A DNA stretch of 64,000 bases from Gloeobacter violaceus PCC 7421 (GCF_000011385.1 NC_005125.1:3534001-3598000); one strand, 5' to 3'; shown: positions 8,845 to 18,606, counted from the stretch's first letter. Translations and numbers: made by a program. The notes: a model not told the origin generated them from the letters alone.

Positions 8845-9309
8845 CTAGCTCAAATTCGAAGGCTCCGGGGCGTGGCCGTCGCGCTCCAGTTCGGCGAGGG
8901 CGGCTTTGCCGACGGCGGTAAGGCGCACGTTGTCCACATCCACCGCCCCGTCGATGGGGGTGACATCGCGGATGTTGGGGGCGGCTTCGGGGGCGGGATA
9001 GTCTTTTTCCTCGAAGACCGACCCGGCGGGCGGCGGCTCGACGATGTTGTCTTCGCTCACCTGCTTGCGCTCGTCGAATACGCCGTGCTCCAGGCGGCGA
9101 TCGCCGTAGGAGCCGGGCTCAAAATCGCCCCGGTACATGCGCTTTTGATAGAGATAATCGATGTGCCCGATAATCTCGGCCGGTGTGGCGTCGAGGTGGC
9201 CGAAGTCGCGCTCGGACATGGCCGGTTTCGGCTGCACTTCCTGCTGCTCAAGGGCCTGGATGTGCGAAAGAATTGCGTACAACAAATCCCGGCGTATCTT
9301 GACTGGCAT
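8845..9309 (-). CDS. hypothetical protein, 154 residues
   Basis: Not recognised. It starts MPVKIRRDLLYAILSHIQ, has a helical N-terminal region with EIIGHIDYLYQKRM, an acidic proline-rich middle and a C-terminal helix LTAVGKAALAELE that resembles the last helix of small winged-helix proteins. I chose the ATG at 9309; the one at 9351 adds residues of poor quality. The N- and C-terminal helices vaguely recall DUF2513-type proteins, but this is weak. Confidence 0.6.
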   Translation of the reverse strand: MPVKIRRDLLYAILSHIQALEQQEVQPKPAMSERDFGHLDATPAEIIGHIDYLYQKRMYRGDFEPGSYGDRRLEHGVFDERKQVSEDNIVEPPPAGSVFEEKDYPAPEAAPNIRDVTPIDGAVDVDNVRLTAVGKAALAELERDGHAPEPSNLS

Positions 9310-9448
9310 GGCTCGCTCCTGACTGTGTCTAGAGTGTACCGGCAATCGCAAAACGGTGATCAGCCCTCGGGTAGAACTTGTCCGGCATCTCCGAGTTCGC
9401 GGCCGCCCTCGCCGAGGATGTAACGAAATCTAAATTTGGAGGTATGCT

Positions 9449-9745
9449 ATGAAAGAACCGGCCATTAGCGGCGCCCGCGCTTTGCAGCGGGGTTCTCTGA
9501 GGGTTCCACTCGTGCCCAACGCCAAACTTTTTTGCACCTCCTTCGGAACGGTCCTCTTTCTTTATCAGGGTGAGCGCTCCATCGATCAGGTTCCCTGCCA
9601 CTGCTGGCAGGTGGCCGTTCAAGATTCCCGCAGCTCCATCCGCATCACCAGCCAGGTGATTCCCTGCGAGGCCCACCGCGAACCGGCTCTCGACGATGCC
9701 GAGACCCTCGCGATGATCTTGACCCGCCGGGCCAACCGCTACTAA
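9449..9745 (+). CDS. hypothetical protein, 98 residues
   Basis: Not recognised. A ggagg ribosome-binding site ends 7 bp before the ATG, which supports translation. The product has three cysteines (FCTSF and PCHCWQ), a central beta-rich stretch and a short C-terminal helix. Its stop codon overlaps the stop of the convergent gloB gene by 4 bp. Confidence 0.5.
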   Translation: MKEPAISGARALQRGSLRVPLVPNAKLFCTSFGTVLFLYQGERSIDQVPCHCWQVAVQDSRSSIRITSQVIPCEAHREPALDDAETLAMILTRRANRY

Positions 9746-10500
9746 AAGCGGTCCTTGAGAGCCCGGAGGTGGGCGAACACCTCCTCCGGCTCGATCGCCC
9801 CCGCCGCCCGTTGTAATTGACGGCTTTCCCAGCGCAAGAAAGGATTGGTCGCCCGCTCCGCGGCCATTGTCGAGGGAACCGTCGCTATTTTTCGAGCCCG
9901 AAGCACTTCGACGGTGCGCAGCCGCTCCGCCAGTTCGGCGTTGTCCGGTTCGAGGGTGTGCGCAAAGCGCAGGTTGCCCAGGGTGTACTCGTGGGCGCAC
10001 CAGACTTGGGTTTCCCCCGGCAGTTCGCGCAGACGGCCCAGCGAGTGCTGCATCTGCCGGGCGGTACCCTCGAACAGACGGCCGCAGCCCCCGGCAAAAA
10101 GCGTATCTCCGCAGAAGAGGTGCCCGCAACCCGCAAAGTGGTAAGCGATATGGCCGTGGGTGTGGCCGGGAACGAAGATCACGCGCGCCCGCTCACAGCC
10201 GAAGGCGACCGTGTCGCCGTCTTCGAGTTCGACGGTCTGGCCGGGGATGCGGCCGCGGTCCCGGCGCGAAGCGTAGACCGCGATGCCGGGATAGGCTTCG
10301 AGCAGTTCGCGGTTGCCCCCGACGTGGTCGTGGTGGTGGTGGGTATTGAAGATGGCGACGAGCTTGAGCCCGAGGCGGACGAGCGCTTCGAGCACCGGCC
10401 GGGCCTCGGCGGGATCGACGACGGCCGCCGTTCTGGCCGCTTCGTCCTCCAGCACGAACACATAGTTGTCCTTCAGGGCGTTGAGGCGGTGGACCAGCAT
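9742..10500 (-). CDS. gloB: hydroxyacylglutathione hydrolase (glyoxalase II)
   Basis: A 252-residue metallo-beta-lactamase fold enzyme that hydrolyses S-D-lactoylglutathione to lactate and glutathione, the second step of methylglyoxal detoxification. It has the binuclear metal motif [10 protein letters not shown] near residue 52, the second histidine block PGHTHGHI, the downstream GDTLF, and the C-terminal substrate-binding helices ending in [11 protein letters not shown]. Length and layout are normal for GloB. The start ([13 protein letters not shown]) fits the family. Confidence 0.94.
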   Translation of the reverse strand: MLVHRLNALKDNYVFVLEDEAARTAAVVDPAEARPVLEALVRLGLKLVAIFNTHHHHDHVGGNRELLEAYPGIAVYASRRDRGRIPGQTVELEDGDTVAFGCERARVIFVPGHTHGHIAYHFAGCGHLFCGDTLFAGGCGRLFEGTARQMQHSLGRLRELPGETQVWCAHEYTLGNLRFAHTLEPDNAELAERLRTVEVLRARKIATVPSTMAAERATNPFLRWESRQLQRAAGAIEPEEVFAHLRALKDRF

Positions 10501-10557
10501 CGGACCTCCCGGATTGCTGCGTTAAGATCAAGTATTGATGGCCAGGAGCTTGAAACC

Positions 10558-10896
10558 ATGTCCCAGTCAACACACGAAAAAATCGATTCCCTTGTCAAAA
10601 ATAACAAAGTGCTGATCTTTATGAAGGGTACCCCCCAGTTTCCGCAGTGCGGTTTCTCCGCCGCCTCGGTGCAGATTCTCTCTTCGCTGGGTCACCCGTT
10701 TGAAGCGGTCAACGTGCTCGACGATTTTGAGATCCGCCAGGGCATCAAAGACTACGCCAACTGGCCGACGATTCCCCAGGTGTACGTCGACGGCGAATTT
10801 GTCGGCGGCTGCGACATTTTGATCGAAATGCACAACCGCGGCGAATTGAAACCCCTGCTCGACCAGGCTTTTGAGGGCGAAGGGGCCAAAGCCTAA
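10558..10896 (+). CDS. grxD: monothiol glutaredoxin, CGFS type
   Basis: A 112-residue Grx4/Grx5-type glutaredoxin. The active site PQCGFS is preceded by KGTPQFP, and the protein has [19 protein letters not shown], which forms the glutathione-binding groove. These proteins bind a glutathione-coordinated [2Fe-2S] cluster with or without BolA and deliver iron-sulfur clusters rather than reduce disulfides. The ATG at 10558 follows a gccaggagct ribosome-binding site. No bolA gene is adjacent. It is divergent from gloB with about 57 bp between starts, so the two glutathione-linked genes may share a promoter region. Confidence 0.94.
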   Translation: MSQSTHEKIDSLVKNNKVLIFMKGTPQFPQCGFSAASVQILSSLGHPFEAVNVLDDFEIRQGIKDYANWPTIPQVYVDGEFVGGCDILIEMHNRGELKPLLDQAFEGEGAKA

Positions 10897-10945
10897 ATTC
10901 TCCCGCCGATGGCCCCAGATATCAGGGAACAGGCCGACAGGCGAG

Positions 10946-13453
10946 CTAGCGGCGGTCGCGGGTGAACTCCTGCACCACTTCGCGGTACTTGCGCGCCATG
11001 CGCTCGACCGATTCGCGGTTGTGGCCGTTGCTGTAAATATGCACCAGCGGCTCGCCCGCATCCGGCAAGATCAGCACCCAGTCTTCTTTAGAAAAGTGCA
11101 CCTTCACGCCGTCCATCAACTCCAGGCTCTCCTCGGGGTGTGATTCGACCAACTGCCGCATCATCGCCCCTTTGGCGTTCCAGGGGCAGTGGATGACGTG
11201 GTGGCGGTGGTGGATGCGCGGCAGATCCTGGCGGGTCTGGGAGAGCGAGCGCTCCTGCTCGGCCAGCATCTCGATAAGACGCGCCACCGCGAACATCGCA
11301 TCGAAGCCCGGGTGCAGCTGCGGAAAGATAAAACCCATCTCCGCCGAACCCGCCAGCGCGACGTTGTTGGTGGCCGCCGCCGCCTCCATCAGCGCGGTCG
11401 GGCTCGCCTTGGTGCGCACTACGCGGCCGTCGTGGCGGTGGGCAATTTGCTCGACGACGCCGGAGACCTCGGTGGGAACGACCACGACCGCGCGCGGGCT
11501 GTCGGTGAGCACCAGTTCGACCAATAGCGCCGTCAGCTGCTCGTCTTTGATGGCGGCCCCAGCTTCGTCCACCAGCGTGAAGCGCTCGCCGTTGGCGAAA
11601 ATCTGCACCCCGAAGGTGGCCTGCAGCGCTTCGACGACGTTGCCCAACTGGGTGAGCAAACTCTCGCGCTGCTTGCTGGTGGGAGGGGCGTTGGGGGTGA
11701 GGGCGGCGTTGAGGACCACCGCCTCGCAGCCCAGTTTGCCCAGCAAAGTCGGCAGTACCGCCCCGGATACGCCGTAGGCGTAGTCGATCACCACCCGGGC
11801 GGGGCTGTTGCGCAAGGCGACTGCGCTTAAGTGATCGATAAACCCGGCACCGTAGAATTCGAGCGTGCGCGAGGGGTAGGTGATTTCGCCGATTTCGTCG
11901 ATGCGGGCGCGGCGGAAATCCTCTTTAAAGAAGGCCGACTCGATCTTCTTCTCGCGGCTCTTGCCGAGGTTGATCCCCTGGGAATCGAAAAATTCGATCA
12001 GGGTGCGGTCGTTGTGCTCGGGGTGGACGCGCACGTGGATGCCGCCGTTCACTTCGAGCATCGGGGCGACGTAGCGGGCGATCGGGATGGCGGTGGCCTC
12101 CAGGTTCTGGACGTTCACTCCGACGCTCATCAATCCCGAGACCAGCGAGCGCGAGATCATCCGCGAGATGGCGCGCTGGTCTCGGCTCACCTGCACCTGG
12201 GCACCGGGCTTGAGGGTGGCGCCGTAGGCGGCCCCCAGCTTGACGGCGAATTCGGGGGTGATCTCGACGTTCGCCAGGCCGCTTACACCGCGCTGCGAAA
12301 ACAGATTGCGGATCGCCGTGGTGCCCCAGATCAGGTTCATCGTCACATGGGCGCCCACTTCGACCTTCTTCGAAGGCCAGAGGCGCACCTCAGGAGCGAT
12401 CACCGCCTCGTCGCCCACCGTGGTGAGCGCTCCGACCACCGAGCCTTCGAGCAATTGCGCACGCCTGCCGACGCGCGCCCCGCGGGCGATCGTGCAACCC
12501 CTCAGGTGCACTTCCTCGCCGATGATGGCGCCGTTCCAGATCACCGGGCGCTTGAGGTCGGCCGCAGCCCCCACCGTGACGTTGTCGCCGATGATCGTGC
12601 CCGCGGAGAGCCGGGCGCGCGGGCCGATGCGGCAGTTGTGGCCGATGATCAGCGGCGGCTCCAGGTGGACGCTCGGATCGACGAGTGTGTTGTCGCCTAT
12701 CCAGATGCCCTCGGCGTGCTGCCGGTAGCCGTGCTCCAGGCGAATCTTGCCCGCCAGGGCGTCGTACTGGGCTTCGCGGTAGGTGTCGAGGCTGCCCACA
12801 TCGCACCAGTAGCCCTCGGCCACGTAGCCGTACATCGGCTCGCCCTTGGCGAGCAACTTCGGAAAGAGATCTTTGGAAAAATCGACCTCGGTGTCGGCGG
12901 GCAGGTATTCGAGCACCTCCGGCTCCAGGATGTAGGTGCCGGTGTTGACCGTATCTGAGAACACTTCGCTGGTGGAAGGCTTTTCTAAAAAGCGCACGAT
13001 CCGGCCATGGGCGTCGGTGATCACGACGCCGAATTCCATCGGATCGGGTACCCGGGCAAGCACCAGCGTCGCCTTCGAGCCGTGTTCTTTGTGAAAGGCG
13101 ACGGCCGCCGAAAGGTCGATGTCGGTGAGCGAATCGCCCGAGATGACGATGAACGTCTCGTGCAGCAGGTTTTCGATATTTTTGACGCAACCGGCGGTGC
13201 CGAGCGGCTTTTCTTCTTCGACCGCATAGGTCATGCGCAGACCGAAGTCGCTGCCGTCGCGAAAATACTCGCGCATCACATCCGGCAGATAGTATAGCGT
13301 CGCAATCACTTCATCGACGCCGTGGCGCTTGAGCAAGTTGAGAATGTGCTCGGAGATCGGGCGGTTGAGAATCGGAACCATCGGCTTGGGCAAATCGCAC
13401 GTCAGGGGCCTCAGCCGTGTGCCCGAACCGCCCGCCATCAGTACTGCGCGCAT
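10946..13453 (-). CDS. mannose-1-phosphate guanylyltransferase-like protein fused to a degenerate phosphomannomutase domain
   Basis: An 835-residue fusion. Residues 1-235 are a nucleotidyltransferase with GGSGTRLRPLT (8-18) and LPKPMVPI. Residues 250-375 are a left-handed beta-helix of hexapeptide repeats. Residues 385-835 are a phosphohexomutase-like domain. It probably makes a nucleotide sugar (GDP-mannose or a similar product) for surface polysaccharides. In the mutase domain the phosphoserine loop TASHNP is replaced by HVRVHPEHND (473-482) and the metal loop DGDGDR by ANGERF (about 625), so mutase activity is unlikely. I chose the ATG at 13453, which has an aggagg site 8 bp upstream. Confidence 0.88.
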   Translation of the reverse strand: MRAVLMAGGSGTRLRPLTCDLPKPMVPILNRPISEHILNLLKRHGVDEVIATLYYLPDVMREYFRDGSDFGLRMTYAVEEEKPLGTAGCVKNIENLLHETFIVISGDSLTDIDLSAAVAFHKEHGSKATLVLARVPDPMEFGVVITDAHGRIVRFLEKPSTSEVFSDTVNTGTYILEPEVLEYLPADTEVDFSKDLFPKLLAKGEPMYGYVAEGYWCDVGSLDTYREAQYDALAGKIRLEHGYRQHAEGIWIGDNTLVDPSVHLEPPLIIGHNCRIGPRARLSAGTIIGDNVTVGAAADLKRPVIWNGAIIGEEVHLRGCTIARGARVGRRAQLLEGSVVGALTTVGDEAVIAPEVRLWPSKKVEVGAHVTMNLIWGTTAIRNLFSQRGVSGLANVEITPEFAVKLGAAYGATLKPGAQVQVSRDQRAISRMISRSLVSGLMSVGVNVQNLEATAIPIARYVAPMLEVNGGIHVRVHPEHNDRTLIEFFDSQGINLGKSREKKIESAFFKEDFRRARIDEIGEITYPSRTLEFYGAGFIDHLSAVALRNSPARVVIDYAYGVSGAVLPTLLGKLGCEAVVLNAALTPNAPPTSKQRESLLTQLGNVVEALQATFGVQIFANGERFTLVDEAGAAIKDEQLTALLVELVLTDSPRAVVVVPTEVSGVVEQIAHRHDGRVVRTKASPTALMEAAAATNNVALAGSAEMGFIFPQLHPGFDAMFAVARLIEMLAEQERSLSQTRQDLPRIHHRHHVIHCPWNAKGAMMRQLVESHPEESLELMDGVKVHFSKEDWVLILPDAGEPLVHIYSNGHNRESVERMARKYREVVQEFTRDRR

Positions 13454-13619
13454 CAAGATACCTCCTCGCCCACTGCAGGTGGGTAGCCCTCCACCCGTCC
13501 AGTGTATGGGCCGGCCGGGGGATTTGCCAGGAGCCTCGGAGGCTTCCGGCAATCCCTTTCAAGGCGTCCGGGGCGTTCTGGTACACTGAGGACCGCGGAT
13601 GTAGATGAGGTGCGCGGCC

Positions 13620-14660
13620 ATGGAAAAAACCCTTGGCTTGGAAATTATCGAGGTAGTCGAGCAGGCCGCGATCGCGTCGGCCCGCTTGATGGGCAAAGGA
13701 CTCAGAAACGAGGCGGACGGTGTCGCGGTCAAGGCGATGCGCGACCGCATGAACCAAATCTATATGCGCGGGCGGATCGTGATTGGCGAAGGCGAGCGCG
13801 ACGACGCCCCGATGCTCTATATCGGCGAGCAGGTGGGTATCTGCACCCAGCCCAACGCCGCCCAGATGTGCAGTATCGACGAACTGCTCGAAATCGACAT
13901 CGCCGTGGATCCCTGCGAGGGCACCAACCTGGTGGCCGAGGGCCGGCAGGGTTCGATGGCGGTACTGGCCATCTCCGAAAAAGGCGGTCTGTTGGGGGCA
14001 CCTGACCTGTACATGAAAAAGCTTGCCGCTCCGCCCCAGGCCAAAGGCAAGGTCCATATCGACTACCCGGCCACCAAGAATTTGCAGATCATCGCCGAGT
14101 GCCTCGATCGCGCTATCGAAGATTTGGTGGTGATCGTCATGAAGCGCGACCGCCACAAAGACTTGATTAGCGAGATCCGCTCGACGGGGGCGCGGGTGCG
14201 CTTCATCGACGACGGCGATATTTCGGCGGCCCTTTCGGCGGGCATCAACGGCACCGGCGTGCACGCGCTGATGGGCATCGGCGCGGCCCCCGAAGGGGTA
14301 ATTTCCGCCGCTGCCCTGCGCTGTTTAGGATCGCACTTTCAGGGCCAGCTCATCTACGATCCCGATGTGGTCCAGACCGGCCTGCTCAAGGGCACCAAAG
14401 CCGAAATCGAAGAGCAGCTCAAAGCCCAGGGCGTCGAGCAGCCCGACAAAGTCTGGGAGGCCGAAGAACTCGCTTCCGGCAAGAATGTGCTCTTTGCCGC
14501 CTGCGGGATCACCGACGGCGATTTTATCAAGGGCGTGCGCTTTTTCACCGGTTCCGCCCGCACCGAGACGATGGTCATCTCCAGCCAATCCAACACCGTC
14601 CGCTTCGTGGACACCGTCCACATCCTCGACCCGGCCCACCATGCCTCGCTGGTGATCTGA
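13620..14660 (+). CDS. glpX: class II fructose-1,6-bisphosphatase / sedoheptulose-1,7-bisphosphatase
   Basis: A 346-residue GlpX-type phosphatase, the dual F/SBPase of cyanobacteria, which dephosphorylates both bisphosphates in the Calvin cycle. The motif [15 protein letters not shown] (about 57-71) and the metal-binding [12 protein letters not shown] (about 98-109) are intact. The ATG at 13620 gives the usual cyanobacterial length; the in-frame one at 13605 would add five residues. A possible extended -10 (tggtacact, 13579-13587) lies 33 bp upstream. Confidence 0.95.
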   Translation: MEKTLGLEIIEVVEQAAIASARLMGKGLRNEADGVAVKAMRDRMNQIYMRGRIVIGEGERDDAPMLYIGEQVGICTQPNAAQMCSIDELLEIDIAVDPCEGTNLVAEGRQGSMAVLAISEKGGLLGAPDLYMKKLAAPPQAKGKVHIDYPATKNLQIIAECLDRAIEDLVVIVMKRDRHKDLISEIRSTGARVRFIDDGDISAALSAGINGTGVHALMGIGAAPEGVISAAALRCLGSHFQGQLIYDPDVVQTGLLKGTKAEIEEQLKAQGVEQPDKVWEAEELASGKNVLFAACGITDGDFIKGVRFFTGSARTETMVISSQSNTVRFVDTVHILDPAHHASLVI

Positions 14661-14746
14661 CGTCTATTGCTGCAATAAGCGCAGGAAGCACGGTCCAGGC
14701 GGCTGTGCCCTTTTGTTTTGTAGAGTTTGCTTGTCTGGACATTTGG

Positions 14747-15499
14747 TTAAAGACTATCCGGATCAATGCCCATCGCCCGCAGCCGTTCAGCAAGCGCCTG
14801 GGCGCGTTTTTCTGCCTCCAGGCGCGCCTGCCGCTCCCGCTGGGCCTGCTGTTCGGCCTCCTGCGCCCGGTAGCGCTGATATTCCTCAGGCACCGGATAG
14901 CGCTCGCCCCCTTCAGCGAACCAGAACAGCCATTCACGCTGCCAGCCATCGATTTGCCCTTGCGATCGACCGATACCCAGACCAATCTCAGGCAGCCAGA
15001 CCGGTTCACCGACCATCCGCACATACGCCCCCCCAACCAGGTGATGCACCTCCAGCCGCTCGTGCTCCGGCTGAAAACCTTCCGGGTCGTAGACCGCGTA
15101 GTACAGCACTTCGAGGTCCTGGTATTCTTTGAGCTTTTTGGTGTACTCCCCGCGGTAGGTTTGCGAGACCACCTCCAGGACAAAGACCGGCACGATGCCC
15201 TCTTCTTCCCAGAGCACATAGCTGGGGCGACCGCGCTTGCCGTACTCAGGTCTGAACCGGGGTACCCCAAGACTTAAAAAGCCGTCGGGGACAATCGCGG
15301 TTCTGGGCGCTTCGGTATTGGCGTAGATGCCCATGTCGATGCCGAAAAACCAGTCCGAACGATTCTGCCAGAGGAGTGCCAGGACGGCTTTGAGCACGGC
15401 GGGAACGGAGTCTTGCAGTTCGTTATCCACGGGCGTCTCATCGGAGTCGGGCAACTCCAGAGCGGTGGGCAGGCGTAGCGAGGCATCGAAGTGCACCAT
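14747..15499 (-). CDS. Uma2 family (DUF820) putative endonuclease
   Basis: A 250-residue Uma2 protein with a PD-(D/E)XK-like core: IVPDGFLSLG supplies the Asp, and FVLEVVSQTYRG supplies the E-x-V-S element with the later KLKEYQDLEVLYYAVYD block. The C-terminal 55 residues are an Arg/Glu/Gln-rich coiled coil ending in LRAMGIDPDSL, a very common tail of cyanobacterial Uma2 proteins. These are present in many copies in cyanobacterial genomes and their function is not established. I chose the ATG at 15499 (MVHFDASLRLP), because the upstream frame to 15883 lies over the next gene and reads as non-coding. Confidence 0.88.
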   Translation of the reverse strand: MVHFDASLRLPTALELPDSDETPVDNELQDSVPAVLKAVLALLWQNRSDWFFGIDMGIYANTEAPRTAIVPDGFLSLGVPRFRPEYGKRGRPSYVLWEEEGIVPVFVLEVVSQTYRGEYTKKLKEYQDLEVLYYAVYDPEGFQPEHERLEVHHLVGGAYVRMVGEPVWLPEIGLGIGRSQGQIDGWQREWLFWFAEGGERYPVPEEYQRYRAQEAEQQAQRERQARLEAEKRAQALAERLRAMGIDPDSL

Positions 15500-15605
15500 G
15501 GCCGTGCTGTGGGGAATGGCTGTCCCAAAGGTAGCAAACCCGGTGTGGGACAATGGGACGACTGCTGTCGAGAGCCAAATTTTGTTTTTTCTCGCGGGTA
15601 TTGCA

Positions 15606-17882
15606 TTACCCCATGGTGCAAAGCCCTTGCGGGGCAGGCTGAGGGGGAGTGGGTGGGCACCAGAACAAGTTCCTGCTCGAGACGTCAAGCGCGTTGAGGA
15701 TGCCGCGCATCGTCTCTGTGCAGAACAACCAGTAACCTGGATCCTCGTACATGCGGTCGGGATTGAACTCCAGATCGTAGTGCCCCACCTTTGGCAGTCC
15801 CGAAAATTCCTGCGAGGACTGTGCGGAGAGAACCAACAGGTGAAACGGCTTGCCCTCGCATGCTTGTTCGAGTTTTTCGACAAGGTCCATCACACCGCCG
15901 CGATCGGCGACGCCCGTGCGCACGAAGAGCACTTCGTCGCAACTGCGCAGGGTGTACCAGAACCGTTCGCAGCGCGCCGTGTACCGGATGCGCATGCGTT
16001 CGTGGACGGGAGACAGATCGTGCAGGGCATCGTCCGTGGCTTCGACTTCGTGGGCGAAGGACAGCCCCGTCCAGCGGGTGTGGTAAATCCTGCCTGCCTC
16101 GGGGCTGTAGCACAGCAAGGCGGGGTCCCACATGCCTTCGAAGCGGCGGGCGACCATGTCTGCCACTTCGGCGATGGAGGCTGTGCGCGTCAGGTCGAAC
16201 GGAAACGCCGGCCCATCGTACCCGATCTTGTACAACAACATCCGGACGGCACACCGGTCGCCGAGCGGCACGATCGCGACGCGGCGGCGCGCGGACAACT
16301 CGCAGGTGTATCGGAAGGACACGGCGGAGCGGGGCGGCGCTTTGACCCGGCTTTCCAGGCCGTTGTGGCCGATCATCGCGGTGCGAAACGGCGCGCGGTG
16401 ATCGAGTGGGTCCTCGTAGACGCCCGGCGGCAGGGCCTTGAAGGCGGCGCGCACCTCCGGCCACATTGGATGGATATTGTACTCGTGGTCCGATTCGTTG
16501 ATCACCCGAAAGCGGTGTTCGTCCTCCCGCACAATCCACAGGTGCCCGTCGTGGAACAGCAGTGCCCGTTCGTCCTGCAGGTACCGCTCGAGGGCGTGTC
16601 TGTATTCCAGTGCGGCGCCGGGCGGAACGACGATCGTCGTCTCGATCGCGCCGTCGTCCCCCACCGCCAGGAAGGCGGGCTCTCCCTGAGCGGCCTCCTC
16701 CGCAACATAGACGCCCGGTGTCAATACCGCCTTGCAGCGCAGGGCCGTTTGCAGTTCCTGCCAGCCGGTGTCGACGGTGTAGACGTGGGGCGACGCATTG
16801 GCGATCCACAGGCGCTGCTGCCCGCTGCTGCCCGAGACGCGAAATCCCAGGCCGTCGAGATAGATGGGGGTTTCGGGCCGCTGTCGAAAGCGCCGCTTCT
16901 GTTCTTCCAGTGCGTCTTTGCCGACGCAAAACAAGCGCAGGTCGATAGCCTCGTACATCAGGCGGTGGCCGATGGTGTTCGGGTGGGCCGGGTCGAAGCT
17001 GATCCCCGGCTTCCAGCACCCCCGTCCGTCGTCCACCGCTGCGAGCCAGTCCAGCACCGGCACACCCCAATGGGCCATGCGCAGGTGCGTCTCCCACAAC
17101 AGCCGGTGGTGTTCGGGGGAATAGTCGCCATGGGGATAGACCCCGCCCAGGATAGCAAGCGCTCCTAGATCCTGCGCCATCTGCACAAGCCGCCGCAACC
17201 CGCTCTCGAAGCGGCGCACCCCCGTCCGCCGTTCGGAGGGGGGACAGTGGGCAAATCCCTCGTTGCCCAACGACAGGGAGATGACAACGACATCGGGTCG
17301 CTCCGGGGCCACCGCCGCGGCGAACCGGGCCGCTGTCGTGCCGACGTTCGCGCCCGCCTCCGACACGTTCACCAACTGGTGCCCGTACTTCTGCAGCAGG
17401 CTCTTCCCCAACAGCGAGGCCCAGCCCTCCAGCAACCAGGCTTTGTAGCCCAGGGCAACCGAACTGCCGATGACGACAATCTTCAATCCTGCGCCCTGTT
17501 CGGAGCGGTGAGCGACGGCGGGCAGCTTGGCGCACCCGAACGGATGGGGCTGCAGGTAACCAAAGGCACCATCGTCCACCGTGACGCAGGAGCGGCGGCC
17601 GGAAGCAACCGGCACCCAACGGTCGGGGCCGATCGCTTCCCACTGCGCGCTGCCATCCGGACCGAGGCGGATGTATTTGTATTCGACCCTCTGGGACTGA
17701 ATCCCCTTCGATGCCGACCGAAACTTGATCGCTGCGTCCGTCCGCCACAGCGGATAGAGTTTGGCGCTCGTGCACAGGCGGATGCATTTCGCGACATCCC
17801 ACCGGCCCAGTTCGGGGGCGGAACCGACGAGGCCGATGCACTCGCCGATCTGGGTGTGGGCGATGAGCTGGAATCGGTACAC
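15606..17882 (-). CDS. CBM20 starch-binding domain - SGNH hydrolase - DUF1796-like cysteine peptidase fusion
   Basis: A multidomain protein of about 758 residues. The first 95 residues match a CBM20 starch-binding domain (GSAPELGRWD, VEYKYIRLGPDGS, WEAIG). An SGNH/GDSL hydrolase follows: block I VVIGSSVALGY with the Ser nucleophile, SLGNEG, and the Asp-His pair DPAHPNTIGH. A middle region may hold two beta-domains. The last 190 residues resemble DUF1796 putative cysteine peptidases (GDRCAVRMLLYKIGYDGPAFPFD, CDEVLFVR). It may deacylate or process a glucan-bound substrate. I chose a GTG at 17882 just before the CBM20; the ATGs at 18035 and 18143 add about 50-87 residues that overlap a cupin fragment on the other strand. 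Confidence 0.72.
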   Translation of the reverse strand: MYRFQLIAHTQIGECIGLVGSAPELGRWDVAKCIRLCTSAKLYPLWRTDAAIKFRSASKGIQSQRVEYKYIRLGPDGSAQWEAIGPDRWVPVASGRRSCVTVDDGAFGYLQPHPFGCAKLPAVAHRSEQGAGLKIVVIGSSVALGYKAWLLEGWASLLGKSLLQKYGHQLVNVSEAGANVGTTAARFAAAVAPERPDVVVISLSLGNEGFAHCPPSERRTGVRRFESGLRRLVQMAQDLGALAILGGVYPHGDYSPEHHRLLWETHLRMAHWGVPVLDWLAAVDDGRGCWKPGISFDPAHPNTIGHRLMYEAIDLRLFCVGKDALEEQKRRFRQRPETPIYLDGLGFRVSGSSGQQRLWIANASPHVYTVDTGWQELQTALRCKAVLTPGVYVAEEAAQGEPAFLAVGDDGAIETTIVVPPGAALEYRHALERYLQDERALLFHDGHLWIVREDEHRFRVINESDHEYNIHPMWPEVRAAFKALPPGVYEDPLDHRAPFRTAMIGHNGLESRVKAPPRSAVSFRYTCELSARRRVAIVPLGDRCAVRMLLYKIGYDGPAFPFDLTRTASIAEVADMVARRFEGMWDPALLCYSPEAGRIYHTRWTGLSFAHEVEATDDALHDLSPVHERMRIRYTARCERFWYTLRSCDEVLFVRTGVADRGGVMDLVEKLEQACEGKPFHLLVLSAQSSQEFSGLPKVGHYDLEFNPDRMYEDPGYWLFCTETMRGILNALDVSSRNLFWCPPTPPQPAPQGLCTMG

Positions 17883-17984
17883 GGGTATGCCTTCGCTTCG
17901 GAGCGCGTTGCCGGGCGCGGCAATCGTAGAAGTGCAAATCGCCTCGACAGTATCACGTCCGGTCTGTGCTGTCGGTACTGCAGC

Positions 17985-18212
17985 ATGCAAAGAACGACAG
18001 GTGCCGACACGACGCCTTTCGGCGGCAAAAGCCATGCCTACCCCGAAGAAGTGTTTATTGTCAGCGGCCGACTGTACGACCGGGCCTTCGATATGTGGCT
18101 GGAGACCGGGCATTATGCCAGCCGACCGCCGGGAGAAGCCCACGGGCCGTTCCTGATCGACACAGGCTGTGTCGTGCTCGAGTGCTCCTTTCCCAACAAA
18201 GCTGCCCGGTAA
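17985..18212 (+). pseudogene. cupin-domain remnant
   Basis: A 75-codon frame whose last 55 residues read as a compact cupin: PEEVFIVSGRLYD, then LETGHYASRPPGEAHGPF and CVVLECSFP. This is the central beta-barrel of ChrR-like or similar small cupins. The first part normally carrying the metal-binding histidines is missing, so it is most likely the 3' end of a truncated gene. It is antisense to, and overlaps the possible upstream extension of, the CBM20-SGNH gene. Confidence 0.5.
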
Positions 18213-18249
18213 GCTTTTCCGACATGGTTCTTTGTGCAGGGGCGGGGAA

Positions 18250-18606
18250 CTAGCGGGCGAGTTTGCGCCCGACGGTGAGCCCTACCAAAAAACCGATACC
18301 CAGAGCCGCTCCCAGGATCTTGTAATCCGCGAATGGAATAAATCGCGTACCCTCGGCGGTAATCTCCAGCGCGCCTGCAGGCACCGCCCCCATCCCACCG
18401 CCACCGCCACCGCCGGGAACGTCGGGCTGTTCGGCTTCGGCCTGCTGGGCACGGCCTCCGGCACCTGCTCCGAAGCCGTATCCAACGCGGGCCACCGGGA
18501 CAACCGTCCGGCCTGCAACAGTAATCGGCGCTCCGTACACGGAGCGCACACTGGCTCCATCCTGCAAGCGTTCGCTGAAGCGGCGAAAAAGTTCCGTCAG
18601 GCTCAT
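18250..18606 (-). CDS. GerW/YtfJ family protein
   Basis: A 118-residue protein with the GerW/YtfJ pattern: an N-terminal helix, the strand pair around VYGAPITVAGRTVVPVARVGYGFGAG, a glycine-rich run, then FIPFADYK and a C-terminal hydrophobic helix (LGAALGIGFLVGLTVG). The family was named for spore germination in Bacillus, but homologues occur widely in non-spore-formers with no known role. The C-terminal helix suggests membrane attachment. The ATG at 18606 follows an aggaa ribosome-binding site. Confidence 0.85.
   Translation of the reverse strand: MSLTELFRRFSERLQDGASVRSVYGAPITVAGRTVVPVARVGYGFGAGAGGRAQQAEAEQPDVPGGGGGGGMGAVPAGALEITAEGTRFIPFADYKILGAALGIGFLVGLTVGRKLAR

Noticed and set aside
15790-18212. 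Long open frames on the plus strand opposite the CBM20-SGNH gene
   Set aside because: They mirror the codon pattern of the minus-strand gene in this GC-rich DNA and contain no recognisable domain, except for the short cupin remnant at 17985-18212, which is listed separately.
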